64,000 nt of DNA from Cenococcum geophilum 1.58 (taxonomy: Eukaryota; Ascomycota; Dothideomycetes; Gloniales; Gloniaceae). The position numbers were made by a program, and so were the translations under genes. The stretch is from NCBI GenBank assembly GCA_001692895.1, contig KV748224.1, positions 744,001 through 808,000 on the forward strand, read 5' to 3'. Below are positions 20,733 through 32,000 of the stretch, piece after piece (the first letter of the stretch is position 1; each line of letters begins with the position of its first letter). The notes under the pieces were generated by a model. It was not told where the DNA came from. It was given only the letters and a program-made list of their open reading frames with translations, and made no database searches.

Positions 20733-22371
20733 ATGGCACCCACTAGGACTGTTGATCTCCCTAACATTTTCTTGATTCTTGGAAATTTCAAGGGTACACC
20801 TGATATCCTCACGTTGTCCGAGAATTCACGATACAAGTTCACTCCCCCTGTCGATGCTCTTCCGGCGAACTGGAAGGGAGGCCAGTCCGAGGAGCAGGAG
20901 CTTACCGGCCCCTTTTTTGCCCTGACTTTTGGAGATCACTACTATCCGGATGGATGCTTCCTCGGTTCTTCCGGCAAAACCGAGACATGTGACCTCCAGC
21001 TTGTCAAAAACAACAAGACCGGCATCAGCAGGCGGCACATCAGGTTTGACATCAGCCCAGTTATGAGACGCCCAAGAGTGAAGACGCTGTCAACAAATCC
21101 TGTTTGTATAATCGATGGTGACGGCCGCGAAGTAGTCCTCACACAGGGATCATCCATGGAAATCTCCGGCCCAGTCACTATCGATCTTCAAACGGCTAGT
21201 TTCCGGGCATGGCGTCCGGTCCTATCGCGCGAGGAAGAAGGCAGTTGGCGAGAAAAAGCCGTAAAATTTACCAAAGAACTTCTAGACTCCCTACCAAGAC
21301 AGCTCCCCAGTCTCGAGGCCAAGACAAACAAGAACCAAACCAGCAATCTCAGATTCGGAAAAGACAATGCTGTATATATGCAGAAATGGGGATTAGAAAG
21401 GAAAGGAAGTCACGCATCAGTCGTGAGGGTACAGGAATTGAAGTCCAAAGTTATCTTCGCCGCCAAGGAGCCGTACTTGAGGAACTACGATGACAGCACA
21501 GTAAGAAAGGTGTGGGAAGAATTGAGAGCGGAATATGAGAAGATGATCGAGCTTGGGGAGCATGTGAGTGAACGCCACCGAAACTACGTTGCCGTTGAGT
21601 GCTGATTAATCATCCTTCTTCCAGCCAAACTTAGTAAAGGCAATCGACTTGATACCACCAGAGAGTCAGCAGCCACCGTGGATGATCATGGAGTGGATCC
21701 CGTGCAGCCTTGACTCGACAAAACCTGACGCTCACGACGTTCCCAACTTTATGCTTCAGGTCTGCAACGGAATAGTTGCCATGCACGACAAAGATTTTGC
21801 TCATCGGGACCTGAAGCCGGAAAACATCCTCATCGGAGTCAACGACGGCGGGCTTACTCCCAAGATCGCCGACTTTGGAGAATCGAAACTCAAGGCTTTG
21901 GGAAACATGACGACCATTACTGGCTCGTTGTTGTATATGGCCCCCGAACTCTATACGACGAACCTACCTTATTCCAAAGCCATCGATATGTGGTCCTTTG
22001 GACTTATTGCACTGGAACTTCTGACTGACTGGGAGCCCAACTCAGAGACATGGGGTTCCCACGGCCTGCCAAGTCCCAGACAGCATAATGACTGGGTCTG
22101 TAACGTGATCCCTGTCCACGTGGCAAGTGCGCCAGAGACGTTCAGGTNCATGCTGAAGGGACTATTGTGCAAGGAACCCGAGCAGAGATGGTCTGCTAAG
22201 GAATGCCAGAAGTGGCTGCTGGGAATTGTTTCAGCAGGTACGAGCACGCAGGGAGGCACCAGCGACAGCAAGAAGCGGCCAGCGCCGGCATCCGAGGACG
22301 ACGGCTGCAAAAACGTACGGAGTCAACACCCCACCTGGTCGACAATCTCCCCGGAGAGACGCAATCCCTAG
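20733..22371 (+). CDS. FHA-domain serine/threonine protein kinase
   Basis: Model: join(20733..21563,21625..22371), 525 residues, one 61-bp intron, frame kept. An FHA domain, which binds phosphothreonine, covers about residues 65-165 and shows the signature FLGSS....CDLQL...GISRRHIRFD. The kinase domain follows: a degenerate glycine loop (KGSHASVVRV, about 219), the ATP-anchoring Lys in AAKEPY (about 243), HRDLKPEN (about 337), DFG (about 361) and an APE-like YMAPELY. All key catalytic residues are present, so it should be active. FHA-kinase order recalls Rad53/Cds1 checkpoint kinases, but the rest is diverged and it is more likely a fungal accessory-genome relative. An unresolved base (n) lies at 22148. 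The C-terminus is low-complexity. Confidence 0.87.
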
Positions 22372-22439
22372 GGATTACTTTTCAATAATTCTTGTGTATT
22401 TGACGTAACTTCCGATGGAGTTTTGAAACTTGAAGGATT

Positions 22440-23430
22440 AGCATATATCAACAGAATCCTGCCCTTGCTCCTCATTCTGTATCTTCGTCATTCTGACTGT
22501 TCCAGCCGCTCCAACTCCAAGCTCACGAAGTCTTCGAAATAGTTTAACGCTGGTGAAGAGGTTATTGAGCCACACGATGTGCTTTCCTGGAGGATAGAGC
22601 CGCTGCTGAGTAGTCTCGTGCGTCTGTGTAAGGAAATCAAGGACGACGGCTTGTGAATTGTTGAATCCTTCTACCTCCTGTAAAATGTGAGCCTAGGTCA
22701 ACAGGGCCTTTATTATTGCCTTTGGCGTGATAGATCCAATCTAATACATAGCCCTCATTAGCTAGAACCCATATTTTGAAGCCTTCAGGTGTTGGTTTTG
22801 ATGGAATATTGACTATCTCGCTGGCCCTTCCCATGAAGCGTTGAATTATCTCATCAACAGCAAGGTGGGCTCTAGGATTATAGAGCTTACGGCAGAGGAT
22901 TCGTAGGTGTTCTAAAAAGTCGTTAACACGATTAAAGGTTGATTTGGATGAGTGGCTCTAATGTAACGATCAAGCTGCTGGAAGCGGTCTTTTAAGATGT
23001 TATTTTTAACCATATGACTGCAGCCATCCTCTTCTAAATCGCCCCAGTAATCCTCAGTAGCTGATTCAATAGTAATGCCTATATAAATTTACAGTTCCTC
23101 CCTGAATGTTGAGAGCCATCCACGACGCGTTGGTGGCTCGTCCTCATCGTCAGGGCTCTGCTGTTCGTCCGCATGCGCGTTCGTCCACTCTACAAGCTTA
23201 TCCATTATATCTGTGTAAAACAGATTGAACAGCGCCATTGGGTCGTTTGTATTGGTATTGGGGGGGAGGATTGGCTCGCCATGGGCGTTGTAATCGTCTA
23301 TAATAAAGGGCTCGAATTTGGGCAGCTGCCAAGGCTCTGGAGGTAGTTCTTTTGCTACACGAGTTGGAGGAACGACGTATTTGGTAGGTTGGACGATATC
23401 AGGATCAAGAAAGGCACGATTAGAAGGCAT
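22440..23430 (-). pseudogene. piggyBac-type transposase, broken
   Basis: Reads on the minus strand in several frames. It starts with an ATG at 23430 (MPSNRAFLDPDIVQPTKYVV...), then PTRRGWLSTFREEL, then after a stop YIGITIESATEDYWGDLEEDGC, a typical piggyBac segment, and HMVKNNILKDRFQQLDRYIR. After a frameshift near 22880 come FMGRASEIVNIPSKPTPEGF and KIWVLANEGYVLDW, and near 22500-22600 the WLNNLFTSVKLFRRLRELG block that holds the family's DNLF position (here NNLF). Several stops and frameshifts, so inactive. Its upstream side abuts a minisatellite. Confidence 0.8.
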
Positions 23431-23497
23431 GGTGGCTGATTAATTGATGATAAAATTAATCTATATTATCTGCGAAGCTTCTGCGTTTGATGAGTAC

Positions 23498-23765
23498 CAC
23501 AGTAGGAGCACCCATGATGAAGGGAGCACCCACAATGGGGAGTACTCCCGATAGTGAGGAGTACCCACGACAATGAGGAGTACCCACGACAATGAGGAGT
23601 ACCACAACAATGAGGAGTACCCACGACAATGAGGAGTACCCACGACAATGAGGGGTACCCACGACAATGAGGAGTACCCGCGATTGAGGGGAGTGCCCAC
23701 GGTAACAGGGACTACCCATGATGTTAGGGAGTACCCACAATGGTGAGTACCCATGATAGTTGGGA
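23498..23765. repeat. Minisatellite, unit about 19-20 bp
   Basis: About thirteen copies of GAGGAGTACCCACGACAAT and variants in tandem. The central copies are almost identical and the outer ones diverged, as usual for slippage-driven arrays. Three open frames across it are artefacts of the repeat. It lies immediately upstream of the piggyBac remnant. Confidence 0.9.
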
Positions 23766-23847
23766 GTAACGGGGAGTGCCTGTGGCGATATGCCTTTGGT
23801 CGGTTTTCAGTGGCCGTCTCTAGAGTTAGCTGGCTGTTGGCGTTCAG

Positions 23848-23912
23848 CTTGCGTGTTTCGCTTGCGGGTTTCGCGTGCGGGTTTCACGTGCGGATTTCAC
23901 GTGCGGGTTTAC
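23848..23912. repeat. Short tandem repeat, unit 15 bp
   Basis: Four to five copies of GTGCGGGTTTCACGT-like units. No coding meaning. The base composition turns AT-rich right after it, marking the right edge of the normal-GC block. Confidence 0.7.
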
Positions 23913-23934
23913 GAGAAAGCATGCTATTTAATTA

Positions 23935-25536
23935 GTATTTACATCGCTTTATTTTTATAAATTAGAAAATAGATACTTTAATTATAATACAACTCTTAGC
24001 TAAGTTATAGTAATTACTAGAGATCTCCGCAAGAATCTTCACCATAGTTAATTTAGGGCCATCCCAAGGAAGAAACATCCCTTGGGATGCCCCACCTAAA
24101 CCCACATTGTACTAGTTCAGTCTTGGCGAATCCAGTAATCATGAACCGGAATTACGTTATTACGCGTAATCCAGGCAGTTAGGCAACATAGGTGCCAGCC
24201 TGCGGCTCACACGAAGCCTTCAAAATCCGCTAAAAAGTATTAGAATTTTAGAAAGAGAGGTTTTAGAATAAACTGTTAATAAGAGTATAGTTAGTGAAAT
24301 CGACAAAGTTTTAGGTCTAATGCACACCTATAGGTGGCCGGCAAGGCGCTAGTAGTAGGCGAGCCAATTATAGGGTGGCAGAATATGGCAGAATTTGGCA
24401 GGTAACGCGCCTTACCGTTACACGCACGGTGTTTATACACGTGATATAAAAAGGCGCTAAGGACCGGAACTAAGGAGAAAGATTAAGCCGAACCCACTGC
24501 GGACTCTAGTCTTCAAATCACCTTCTTATTTTTAACAAGCAAAAATTTCAAAGGCACTAGTGGCCCGCATAAATCTAATAGCCCGCATTATCCACTACTA
24601 GCCTATAACTAGATTAGCGCAAGCAGCAACGCAGATACTCTAGTATTTGCCGCTTATGCTAAATACTAGATTGTGTTTTTTCTAAGTGCTATTAAATCGT
24701 AATTACCCCGCTCCTAACCTTACCTTAGACTTAATTTAGAGCGGATTATTTTCGGTCTCATCGTCATTAGAGCCTATTTTGGACTTGGTAGTTAATACTA
24801 ATATTCGAGTCCCGTTTTTGGCACCAGAATTTTCTACAAAAGTTAGACCAGTATAAAAGGTAGGCTGGTACATAAGATTGCTAGGTAGGACTAGTACGTA
24901 AAGCAGACTAACGTCCGTCCCTAGGTCGCGGAAAACCCACCATACCGGAAAATATAAGGGGTACTTTGACTTTAAGCGACTATAACTCTGCGCACACGTC
25001 GAGCTTTACTATAATTCCGTATAAGTCGTATACTATAGCTACTTTTAAATATTTAGGACCCCTCTTACCTATAAATTACGTTTATATCGTCGCCTTTACG
25101 CCTAGTATACAAAGAGCCTCCTTTTATAGCGTAACAGAGTTCCTTCCCTACAGCACCACCGTCAAGCTCTTACCACTTATAATACTTATAAAAGGGTCTT
25201 ATTTAAGCCTTAGAGCCTCACTACAATACTAGGAAGTTATTATTAGCTTTATATCTACTATAGCGCGCAAATTTATATAAGGTCGCCACGCGGGTCAGTA
25301 CCTCTAATTGAAGCGATCACCAATCCCGGCTAGTGCAAAACAAAAACAACCCCGCACCACATAATTAATCATTACAGTATAATTTACTTATAGTGGCTGT
25401 TAGGCCTATAGCTATGCGGAGTCTTAGCAAGCGGGCTGACCTTAGCCCCGTAGCCTTGTGATCCAACTTAACCTTAGCCATGCCTCCGGTCAACCAACTT
25501 AACTCTCTAAAAACACCTACAGAATTCGCCACCTCA
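23935..25536. other. AT-rich degraded DNA, no gene
   Basis: TA-rich with islands of moderate GC at 24100-24210 and 24310-24530. The second island (TGGCAGAATATGGCAGAATTTGGCAG, ATATAAAAAGG) resembles a retrotransposon promoter region. A motif at 24905-24950 repeats one at 10690-10735. An 88-residue open frame at 24966-25232 is not convincing. Confidence 0.5.
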
Positions 25537-25660
25537 CAAGGGTATAGCCAGAGCGGGTCAGCCGCCCTCCCTACTAGTGCTGGAAATACGCCGCGCATGC
25601 TAAACTAAGATTAGTAACTTATAGTCTATAGTACTATAGGGCGAGTACTAAGTACATCTT
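25537..25660 (+). repeat. Left inverted repeat bounding NLR unit A
   Basis: About 120 bp starting CAAGGGTATAGCCAGAGCGG and ending near AGTACATCTT. The same sequence, inverted, is at 32827-32944, and related copies are at 41842-41965 (direct), 53621-53744 (inverted) and 60420-60465 (start only). Differences between copies are mostly C/T and G/A. The minus-strand reading of these repeats gives a MRGVF.AL.GRAADPLW.YPCE peptide at each copy, which creates spurious ORFs. Confidence 0.85.
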
Positions 25661-26436
25661 ATTGCAAATTGCCACTATATTCTACAATATATAGACTACG
25701 TAACGTTACCCTTCAAAGTATAAGTCCTTTCGCTAAGGGAGTAAGCTGCTAGATAAATTTTAATCCCGTGACAAGATAGATTATATAATTTAATTAGCGC
25801 AGTTTAGCTAGGAGTGGGCTAATATAGGGCTAGCGGCCCTGCACATCTAACAGGAATTTATTATTATTATTAACACCCCCCTAATACACCAAGTGGCGTG
25901 TCAGAATAGTATAAATGGTATTCTATACGGTCCTCCTATCCTATAAAGCTAATTTTATGCGAAATGCAGTATGCAATGTGGGTGCTTTATGAGATTCTAA
26001 TAAAACCTCAGCTTGGTTTAGCGTCATTCGCAACCAAGCCCCACCAAATCGGGAAAGCAACTTCACTACACCTATCTCTTAAACCACGATATCTTCCACT
26101 ACGCTACTTATATTGCAATGTGGACAAATTTTTAGGCTATTTTAAATTGTTTTTACATATAAACATCGCAAATTAGATCCTGACCCTAAGCCTGGTTTTG
26201 GCCTTTATAATATACCGCACAATACAGTTTTAGTAGATTAATAACCTCCGCATTCCCCCCCTTTATAGCCCACGTCAGCGGCGTCCAACTATTATTATCC
26301 TTAGAGTCTAGCTAAGAGCCATTCTTAAGAAGTAGCTCAACAGCTCTCTTATTTCCTTTCTCTGTAGCCCTTAATAGTGGTGTCTAGTCATTCCCTTAAT
26401 AAGGAGATATTTATATTAATAGGATTTACTTATATA

Positions 26437-28174
26437 CTATAGCAGTAAAGGAGGGCAGCGTTAGCCATTAATTTTAATACGGACCTACTTAGCTTAGGCT
26501 AGATTCACTTACAAACTATAGCAGTAAAGGGGGGCAGCATTAGCTATCAATTTCAACACGGACCTACTCGGCCTAGGCTAGATTTACTTACCTCCTATAG
26601 TAGTGAAGGAGGGCAGCGTTAGCTATTAATTTCAACATAGACCTACTCAGCCTAGGCTAGATTTACTTACTCTCTATAGCAGTAAAGGAGGGCAGTATTA
26701 GCTATTAATTTTAACATAGACCTACTCGGCCTAGGCTGGATTTACTTATAAGCTATAGTAGTAAAGGAGGGCAGCGTCAGCTATTAATTTTAATATAAAC
26801 CTACTCGGCCTAGTCTAAATTCACTTACTCTTTATAGCAGTAAAGGAGGGCAGCATTAACTATCAATTTTAATACGGACCTACTCGGCCTAGTCTAGATT
26901 CACTTACTCTCTATAGTAGTAAAGGAGGGTAGCGTCAGCCATCAATTTTAACACAGACCTGCTCAGCCTAGGCTAGATTCACTTACTCTCTATAGCAGTG
27001 AAGGAGGGCAGCGTTAGCTATTAATTTTAACACAGACCTGCTTGGCCTAGGCTAGATTTACTTACAAGCTATAGCAGTAAAGGAGGGCAGCGTCAGCTAT
27101 CAATTTTAACATAGACCTATTCAGCCTAGGCTAGATTTACTTACTCTCTATAGCAGTAAAGGAGGGTAGCGTTAGCTATTAATTTCAATATAGACCTGCT
27201 TGGCCTAGGCTAGATTCACTTACAAACTATAGTAGTAAAGGGGGGCAGTATTAGCTATTAATTTTAATATAGACCTGCTCGGCCTAGGCTAGATTTACTT
27301 ACGCCCTATAGCAGTAAAGGAGGGCAGCATTAGCTATTAATTTTAACACGGACCTACTCAGCCTAGGCTGGATTTACTTACAAACTATAGCAGTAAAGGG
27401 GGGCAGTGTTAGCTATTAATTTCAATACGGACCTACTCGGCCTAGGCTAGATTCACTTATGCCCTATAGCAGTAAAGGAGGGCAGCGTTAGCCATTAATT
27501 TTAATACGGACCTGCTCGGCCTAGGCTAGATTTACTTACACCCTATAGCAGTAAAGGAGGGTAGCGTTAGCTATTAATTTTAATACGGACCTGCTCAGCT
27601 TAGGCTAGATTCACTTACTCTCTATAGTAGTAAAGGAGGGTAGTATTAGCTATTAATTTTAACACGGACCTGCTCGGCCTAGGCTAGATTCACTTATAAA
27701 CTATAGCAGTAAAGGAGGGTAGTATTAGCTATTAATTTTAACACGGACCTGCTTAGCCTAGGCTGGATTTACTTACTCTCTATAGTAGTAAAGGAGGGTA
27801 GCGTCAACTATTAATTTTAATACGGACCTGCTCGGCCTAGGCTAGATTTACTTATAAACTATAGCAGCAAAGGAGAGTAGCGTTAGCTATTAATTTTAAT
27901 ATAAACCTGCTCGGCCTAGGCTAGATTCACTTACGCCCTATAGCAGTAAAGGAGGGCAGCGTTAGCTATTAATTTTAACACAGACCTACTCGGCCTAGGC
28001 TAGATTCACTTACTCTCTATAGCAGTAAAGGGGGGCAGCGTTAGCTATTAATTTTAATACGGACCTACTTAGCCTAGGCTAGATTTACTTACGTCCTATA
28101 GCAGTAAAAGAGGGCAGTATTAGCTATTAATTTTAATACGGACCTGCTTAGCCTAGGCTAGATTTACTTATAAG
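26437..28174 (-). repeat. Array of 22 intron-like 79-bp units (NLR copy A, array 1)
   Basis: Exactly 22 x 79 bp with no indel. Read on the NLR gene's strand, each unit begins GTAAGTGAATC, has GCTAAC or GCTGAC about 23 nt before the end, a pyrimidine-rich GCTGCCCTCCTTTACTG stretch, and ends CTATAG: 76 nt with every spliceosomal signal. The remaining three bases between TAG and the next GTAAGT vary: TTT, AGA, GAG, GGC, CTT, GGT, GAC, TAT. Differences inside the 76 nt are almost all RIP-type transitions. The array lies between two ankyrin exons. Confidence 0.92.
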
Positions 28175-28414
28175 CTTATACCAGTATTCCACCTTAACAT
28201 AGTTATAAAGTAACAGCTATATTACCTCCATATTCCCTCCCTCTATAGCCCACGTTAGTGGCGTCCAACTATTATTATCCTTAGAGTCTGGCTAAGAGCT
28301 ATTTTTAAGAAGCAGCTTAACAGCTCTCTTATTTCCTTTCTCTATAGCCCTCAATAGTAGTATCTAGTCATTTCCTTAATAGGGAGATCTTTATATTCGT
28401 GGGATTTACTTACT
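28172..28414 (-). other. 243-nt ankyrin exon between two intron-unit arrays (copy A)
   Basis: On the minus strand, from AGT at 28414 to CTT at 28172, 81 codons in one frame. After allowing TAA/TAG to be former Gln it gives two ankyrin repeats: one around AEKGNKRAV-LLLKN, one around NNSWTPLTWAIEGGN. The same 243-nt exon recurs at 45592-45834 and 46308-46550 in copy C. Confidence 0.75.
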
Positions 28415-28416
28415 CT

Positions 28417-29038
28417 CTAAAGTAGTAAAGAAGGGCAGCGTTAGCTATTAATTTTAATATGGACCTGCTCGGCCTAGGCTAGATTTACTTACGCCCTATA
28501 GCAGTAAAGGAGGGCAGTATTAGCTATTAATTTTAACACAGACCTACTTAGCCTAGGCTGGATTTACTTACCTCCTATAGCAGTAAAGGAGGGCAGCATT
28601 AGCTATTAATTTTAATACAGACCTGCTTAGCCTAGGCTGGATTTACTTACCTCCTATAGTAGTAAAGGAGGGCAGCATTAGCTATTAATTTTAATACGGA
28701 CCTACTCGGCCTAGGCTAAATTTACTTATAAACTATAGCAGTAAAGGAGGGCAGCATTAGCTATTAATTTTAACACAGACCTGCTCGGCCTAGGCTGGAT
28801 TCACTTACGCCCTATAACAGTAAAGGAGGGCAGCGTTAGCTATTAATTTTAACACGGACCTGCTTAGCCTAGGCTAGATTTACTTACTCTCTATAGCAGT
28901 AAAGGAGGGCAGCGTTAGCTATTAATTTTAACACAGACCTACTCGGCCTAGGCTAGATTTACTTACAAACTATAGCAGTAAAGGGGGGTAATGTTAGCCA
29001 TTAATTTCAACACGGACCTACTTAGATTCACTTATAAG
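28417..29038 (-). repeat. Array of 8 intron-like 79-bp units (NLR copy A, array 2)
   Basis: Eight units, 622 bp; the unit nearest 29020 lacks 10 bp of the AGCCTAGGC stretch. Variable triplets on the gene strand, from high to low coordinate: CTT (exon end), TTT, AGA, GGC, TTT, GAG, GAG, GGC, AGA (exon start). Same splice signals as array 1. Beyond 29040 the ankyrin code continues toward the NACHT domain. Confidence 0.9.
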
Positions 29039-32000
29039 CTTATACCAGTATTCCACCTTAACATAGTTATAAAGTAACAGCTACATTACCTCTATATTCT
29101 CTCTCTCTATTACCTAAGTTAATAGCGTCTATCCGTTTATATCTTTAGAATTCAGTTCTATAGCTTCTAATTTTATCCTTAATAGTACTAAATCAATTCT
29201 AAAATATACTGCGATGTGCAACTTAGAGAAGGACATAACAAATTCTATTAAAGAATTATATCTGCCGATATACCTATAAAGGCTCCATTAACTCTAATAA
29301 CGTTTCTACGGGTCTATAGAAAGATAGGTCTATGCTAATTTAACTAAAGACTCTTCTCTCTTGCTAGAATTTCAAAGGTGGTGGCCCTATCTACTAGCTA
29401 TATAGTCTAACAAAGGATACTATAATATTATTTGTGCTTCGCTGGCCAGAGAGTCTTATTTAGTCCGTGGCAGTAAGTTAACTATAAGGGGCCAAAACAT
29501 AATATATCTAAGGTAGGTACGAGTGATATAGGCCTATCCTTATTTAAGCGTCTGCTTAAAGATCTAGCAACGCTCTATAAAATACTTATATAAAAGTAAA
29601 TAAACTAGACGGACGGTTAAAGTCTCTACATTAATTGTTGCCAGGCCTAGACAATAGCTAAGAAACGTACCCGGATCTTTGAGATTTTCTCAATCCAGGT
29701 CCTCCTTCTCTTCTTTTACGGCAAGTGCGCGAAGAAGCTTATCTACTATAAGAGGCCGTTTAGCCAAATATATTTATATCAAGGTGTTAGTCGCATTAAT
29801 TTTAGTTCTTTTTAAATCCTTAATTCTGCCCATCATTTCGCTAAATGTCTGCGTAAGACTTAGTTGTAAGGAATTTAATCTATCTTTACGACTTACTATC
29901 GTGTCTTCCTTAAAAATGAGGCCGATATAGAGCATAGGTAAAAGAAATCTGCAACGACGTTAATATTTAAAACCCCTTAGCATATAAGACGTTACGAACA
30001 CTCCCTAAAACACCTTTAGAAGTTTCTCAATAATTTTCTCTTTCAACTCGTTGTTTATAATCCCGGGATTGTCTTTTCAATTATCTTCGATTCTCCATTT
30101 AGTAAAGGCCTAAATATCAGCTTTATAAGCTTTAATAGCAATTATAAATAGCTTTGGCAAACTGATACGGTTATTAATAATAGACTAAACGTGCGGACAC
30201 CTAGTATAGATTAAGCGAATAAAGGCTACCTTTAAATAAGCTTAGGTAAAGCGATTTAAAAGCTCCCTTAGACCCTTATACTTGTCAAGTGCATTAATAC
30301 AGATATACGTTTTAGTAAAAGTATTACAGGCCTTATAAAGCATCTCAGTTATTTGCTCTATTGGAGCTGTTTAGTATTAATACTTGCTCTAAATCTTTTT
30401 AATCCGTTTAGGGATATTAGGCAAGGGCCAGAGAAGTTGTTTTATAATTACGCTAATAAGATTTTCAGTAGTTTGCTGGCTCTAACTCTTAAAGTCCAGA
30501 TATACGCAGGCGACCCCTGTTTTTAGCGGATCCATATAGTACTTTCCTAACTTAAGGTGCTTAATAAGAACGGATCTATACACATTAATTAAAGCTCCTT
30601 TTAGAAATTATCTTATATATATTGCTATTGTTTTCCTAGCGCCTAGATCTCCGAGTGTGTAAAGCGTAAAGCCTCCTAACGGGTTTAAACACCATATTAA
30701 GAATTTATCTAGCAGTACTATGCTAGTATTAGGTACTTTATAAGCTTTATAAACGTCTTTATACCTTTTTCAAGGCTCCAGAGGGGAAAGCTACTTAAAA
30801 AGTGCTTTATTGTGCTGGACTAGCGTATCTTTAAAATTTAGTAAACTAAACTAAAGGGTTAAATACCTTCTTAGTGGTGTTTTAACGCATCTAGCCTTTC
30901 TCTAATTAAGTTAATTTTATTTTCCACTACTAAAATATATCTTAGCATACAGAAGGGTAAGAAAAGTTTGGTTAAAGACATAAACTAACTTTTCTCCAGT
31001 TATGCGCAAATAATTGGGGTATTTTCCACCTCCACAGAGGGGAGCTTAAAAAGTAGTTCCTTTGCATACACTAAAGCTATAAGGGAAGCGTAATATTACT
31101 ATTTATTATTCTTACGCCCGTTAGTATAGTTAGAGATCCCCCAGATTACAAGGTAAGGAAAGTTATTTATTAACCTAAATGCCTTTATCTTAATACAGTA
31201 TGCCCCCAATTACTTATAAAGTTTATCTCTCTATTTCTTGTTCTTTATAATATAATTACTAGACGCAATAATGCTATGGTGAATTTCTAGATCCGGGAAA
31301 CATGAATTTAGTATTGCTTTACATTTAGGACAGAGTTTATCCTCTTAAGGCTTAGGATCCATCTTATACATAGGGTTATTCTTACGGCCTTAGTAGACCC
31401 AATCTTTTGGTTTTTAGAAAGTCCGCTTAGGAAAGTATCTTATAAAGGTATAGATCCTGCTTTTATTAAGAAACTAAAGTCTTTTTAAGGCTCTAACAAC
31501 CTAGATAAGTCCTTTAGCTAGTTAATCTAAGGAACCCTTAATTTTAAATCCGTCCGTTTCCTATTTACCAAAGTTACTCTATACTACGCCGCCTAACTAA
31601 CCTTTAGGCTTACTAACAATAATATTACTAAGTCAAATCTAATAATCGTCACTTGGAATGCCGCCGCCAATTCCAACCATTAGCATATATTATACATTTT
31701 GGAAGCTTTCCGTAAGATTCCTAGTAATAACATAAGCGGGGAGTTCACTGGCTTCGTTAATACACGCTATAATAATATTATATTCTCCAATTGTTCTAAG
31801 AACGTAAGTATTAGTGTCTCTAGGGGCGATTAGCAGGGCTTTATACTTTATATTAAGCATTACAGCAGCTATAGTAGATTTAATAGCGAGTGTAGAGATC
31901 TATCCAATGGTATAATTATTGTGGGTAAGTAAGGCTAGCTACGGAGCAGTTGCCACTGCCATATTTAGTGCTTTGCACTATACTATATAACTACAATTAA

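Larger units (their letters stand above)
26200..31962 (-). pseudogene. RIP-killed PNP-NACHT-ankyrin NLR gene, copy A
   Basis: Fungal NLR-type receptor, the class that includes incompatibility proteins. Reading leftwards from an ATG at 31962: a phosphorylase-superfamily (PNP_UDP_1) N-terminal domain, visible as NTYVLRTIGEYNIIIACINEA and LMVGIGGGIP; a NACHT domain whose P-loop is now GDLGARKT (near 30640; expected GDPGAGKT); a winged-helix-like segment near 29680-29780; then ankyrin repeats. The ankyrin exons are split by two arrays of 79-bp intron-like units (26437-28174 and 28417-29038). Dozens of TAA/TAG codons stand where Gln or Trp is expected. Function when alive would be NTP-driven oligomerisation on ligand binding, with the PNP domain as effector. 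The whole is flanked by inverted repeats at 25537 and 32944. Confidence 0.85.

Noticed and set aside
23456-23754. Three minus-strand ORFs of 60-97 residues with a GYSSLSWVLL-type repeat
   Set aside because: Pure translation of the minisatellite in three frames.
7333-23940. Calling the whole normal-GC block a Starship
   Set aside because: The captain-type gene and the sharp borders fit, but I found no target duplication, terminal repeats or other Starship marker genes; kept only as a hypothesis.
24966-25232. 88-residue plus-strand ORF in the AT-rich stretch
   Set aside because: Hydrophobic, Ile/Tyr/Ser-rich translation typical of TA-rich RIP DNA; no start context or family.
25365-25598. 78- and 66-residue ORFs beginning MRGVF (25365-25598 minus, 53683-53883 plus)
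   Set aside because: Their shared N-terminus is translated from the NLR-unit end repeat and the rest differs; repeat-derived, not genes.
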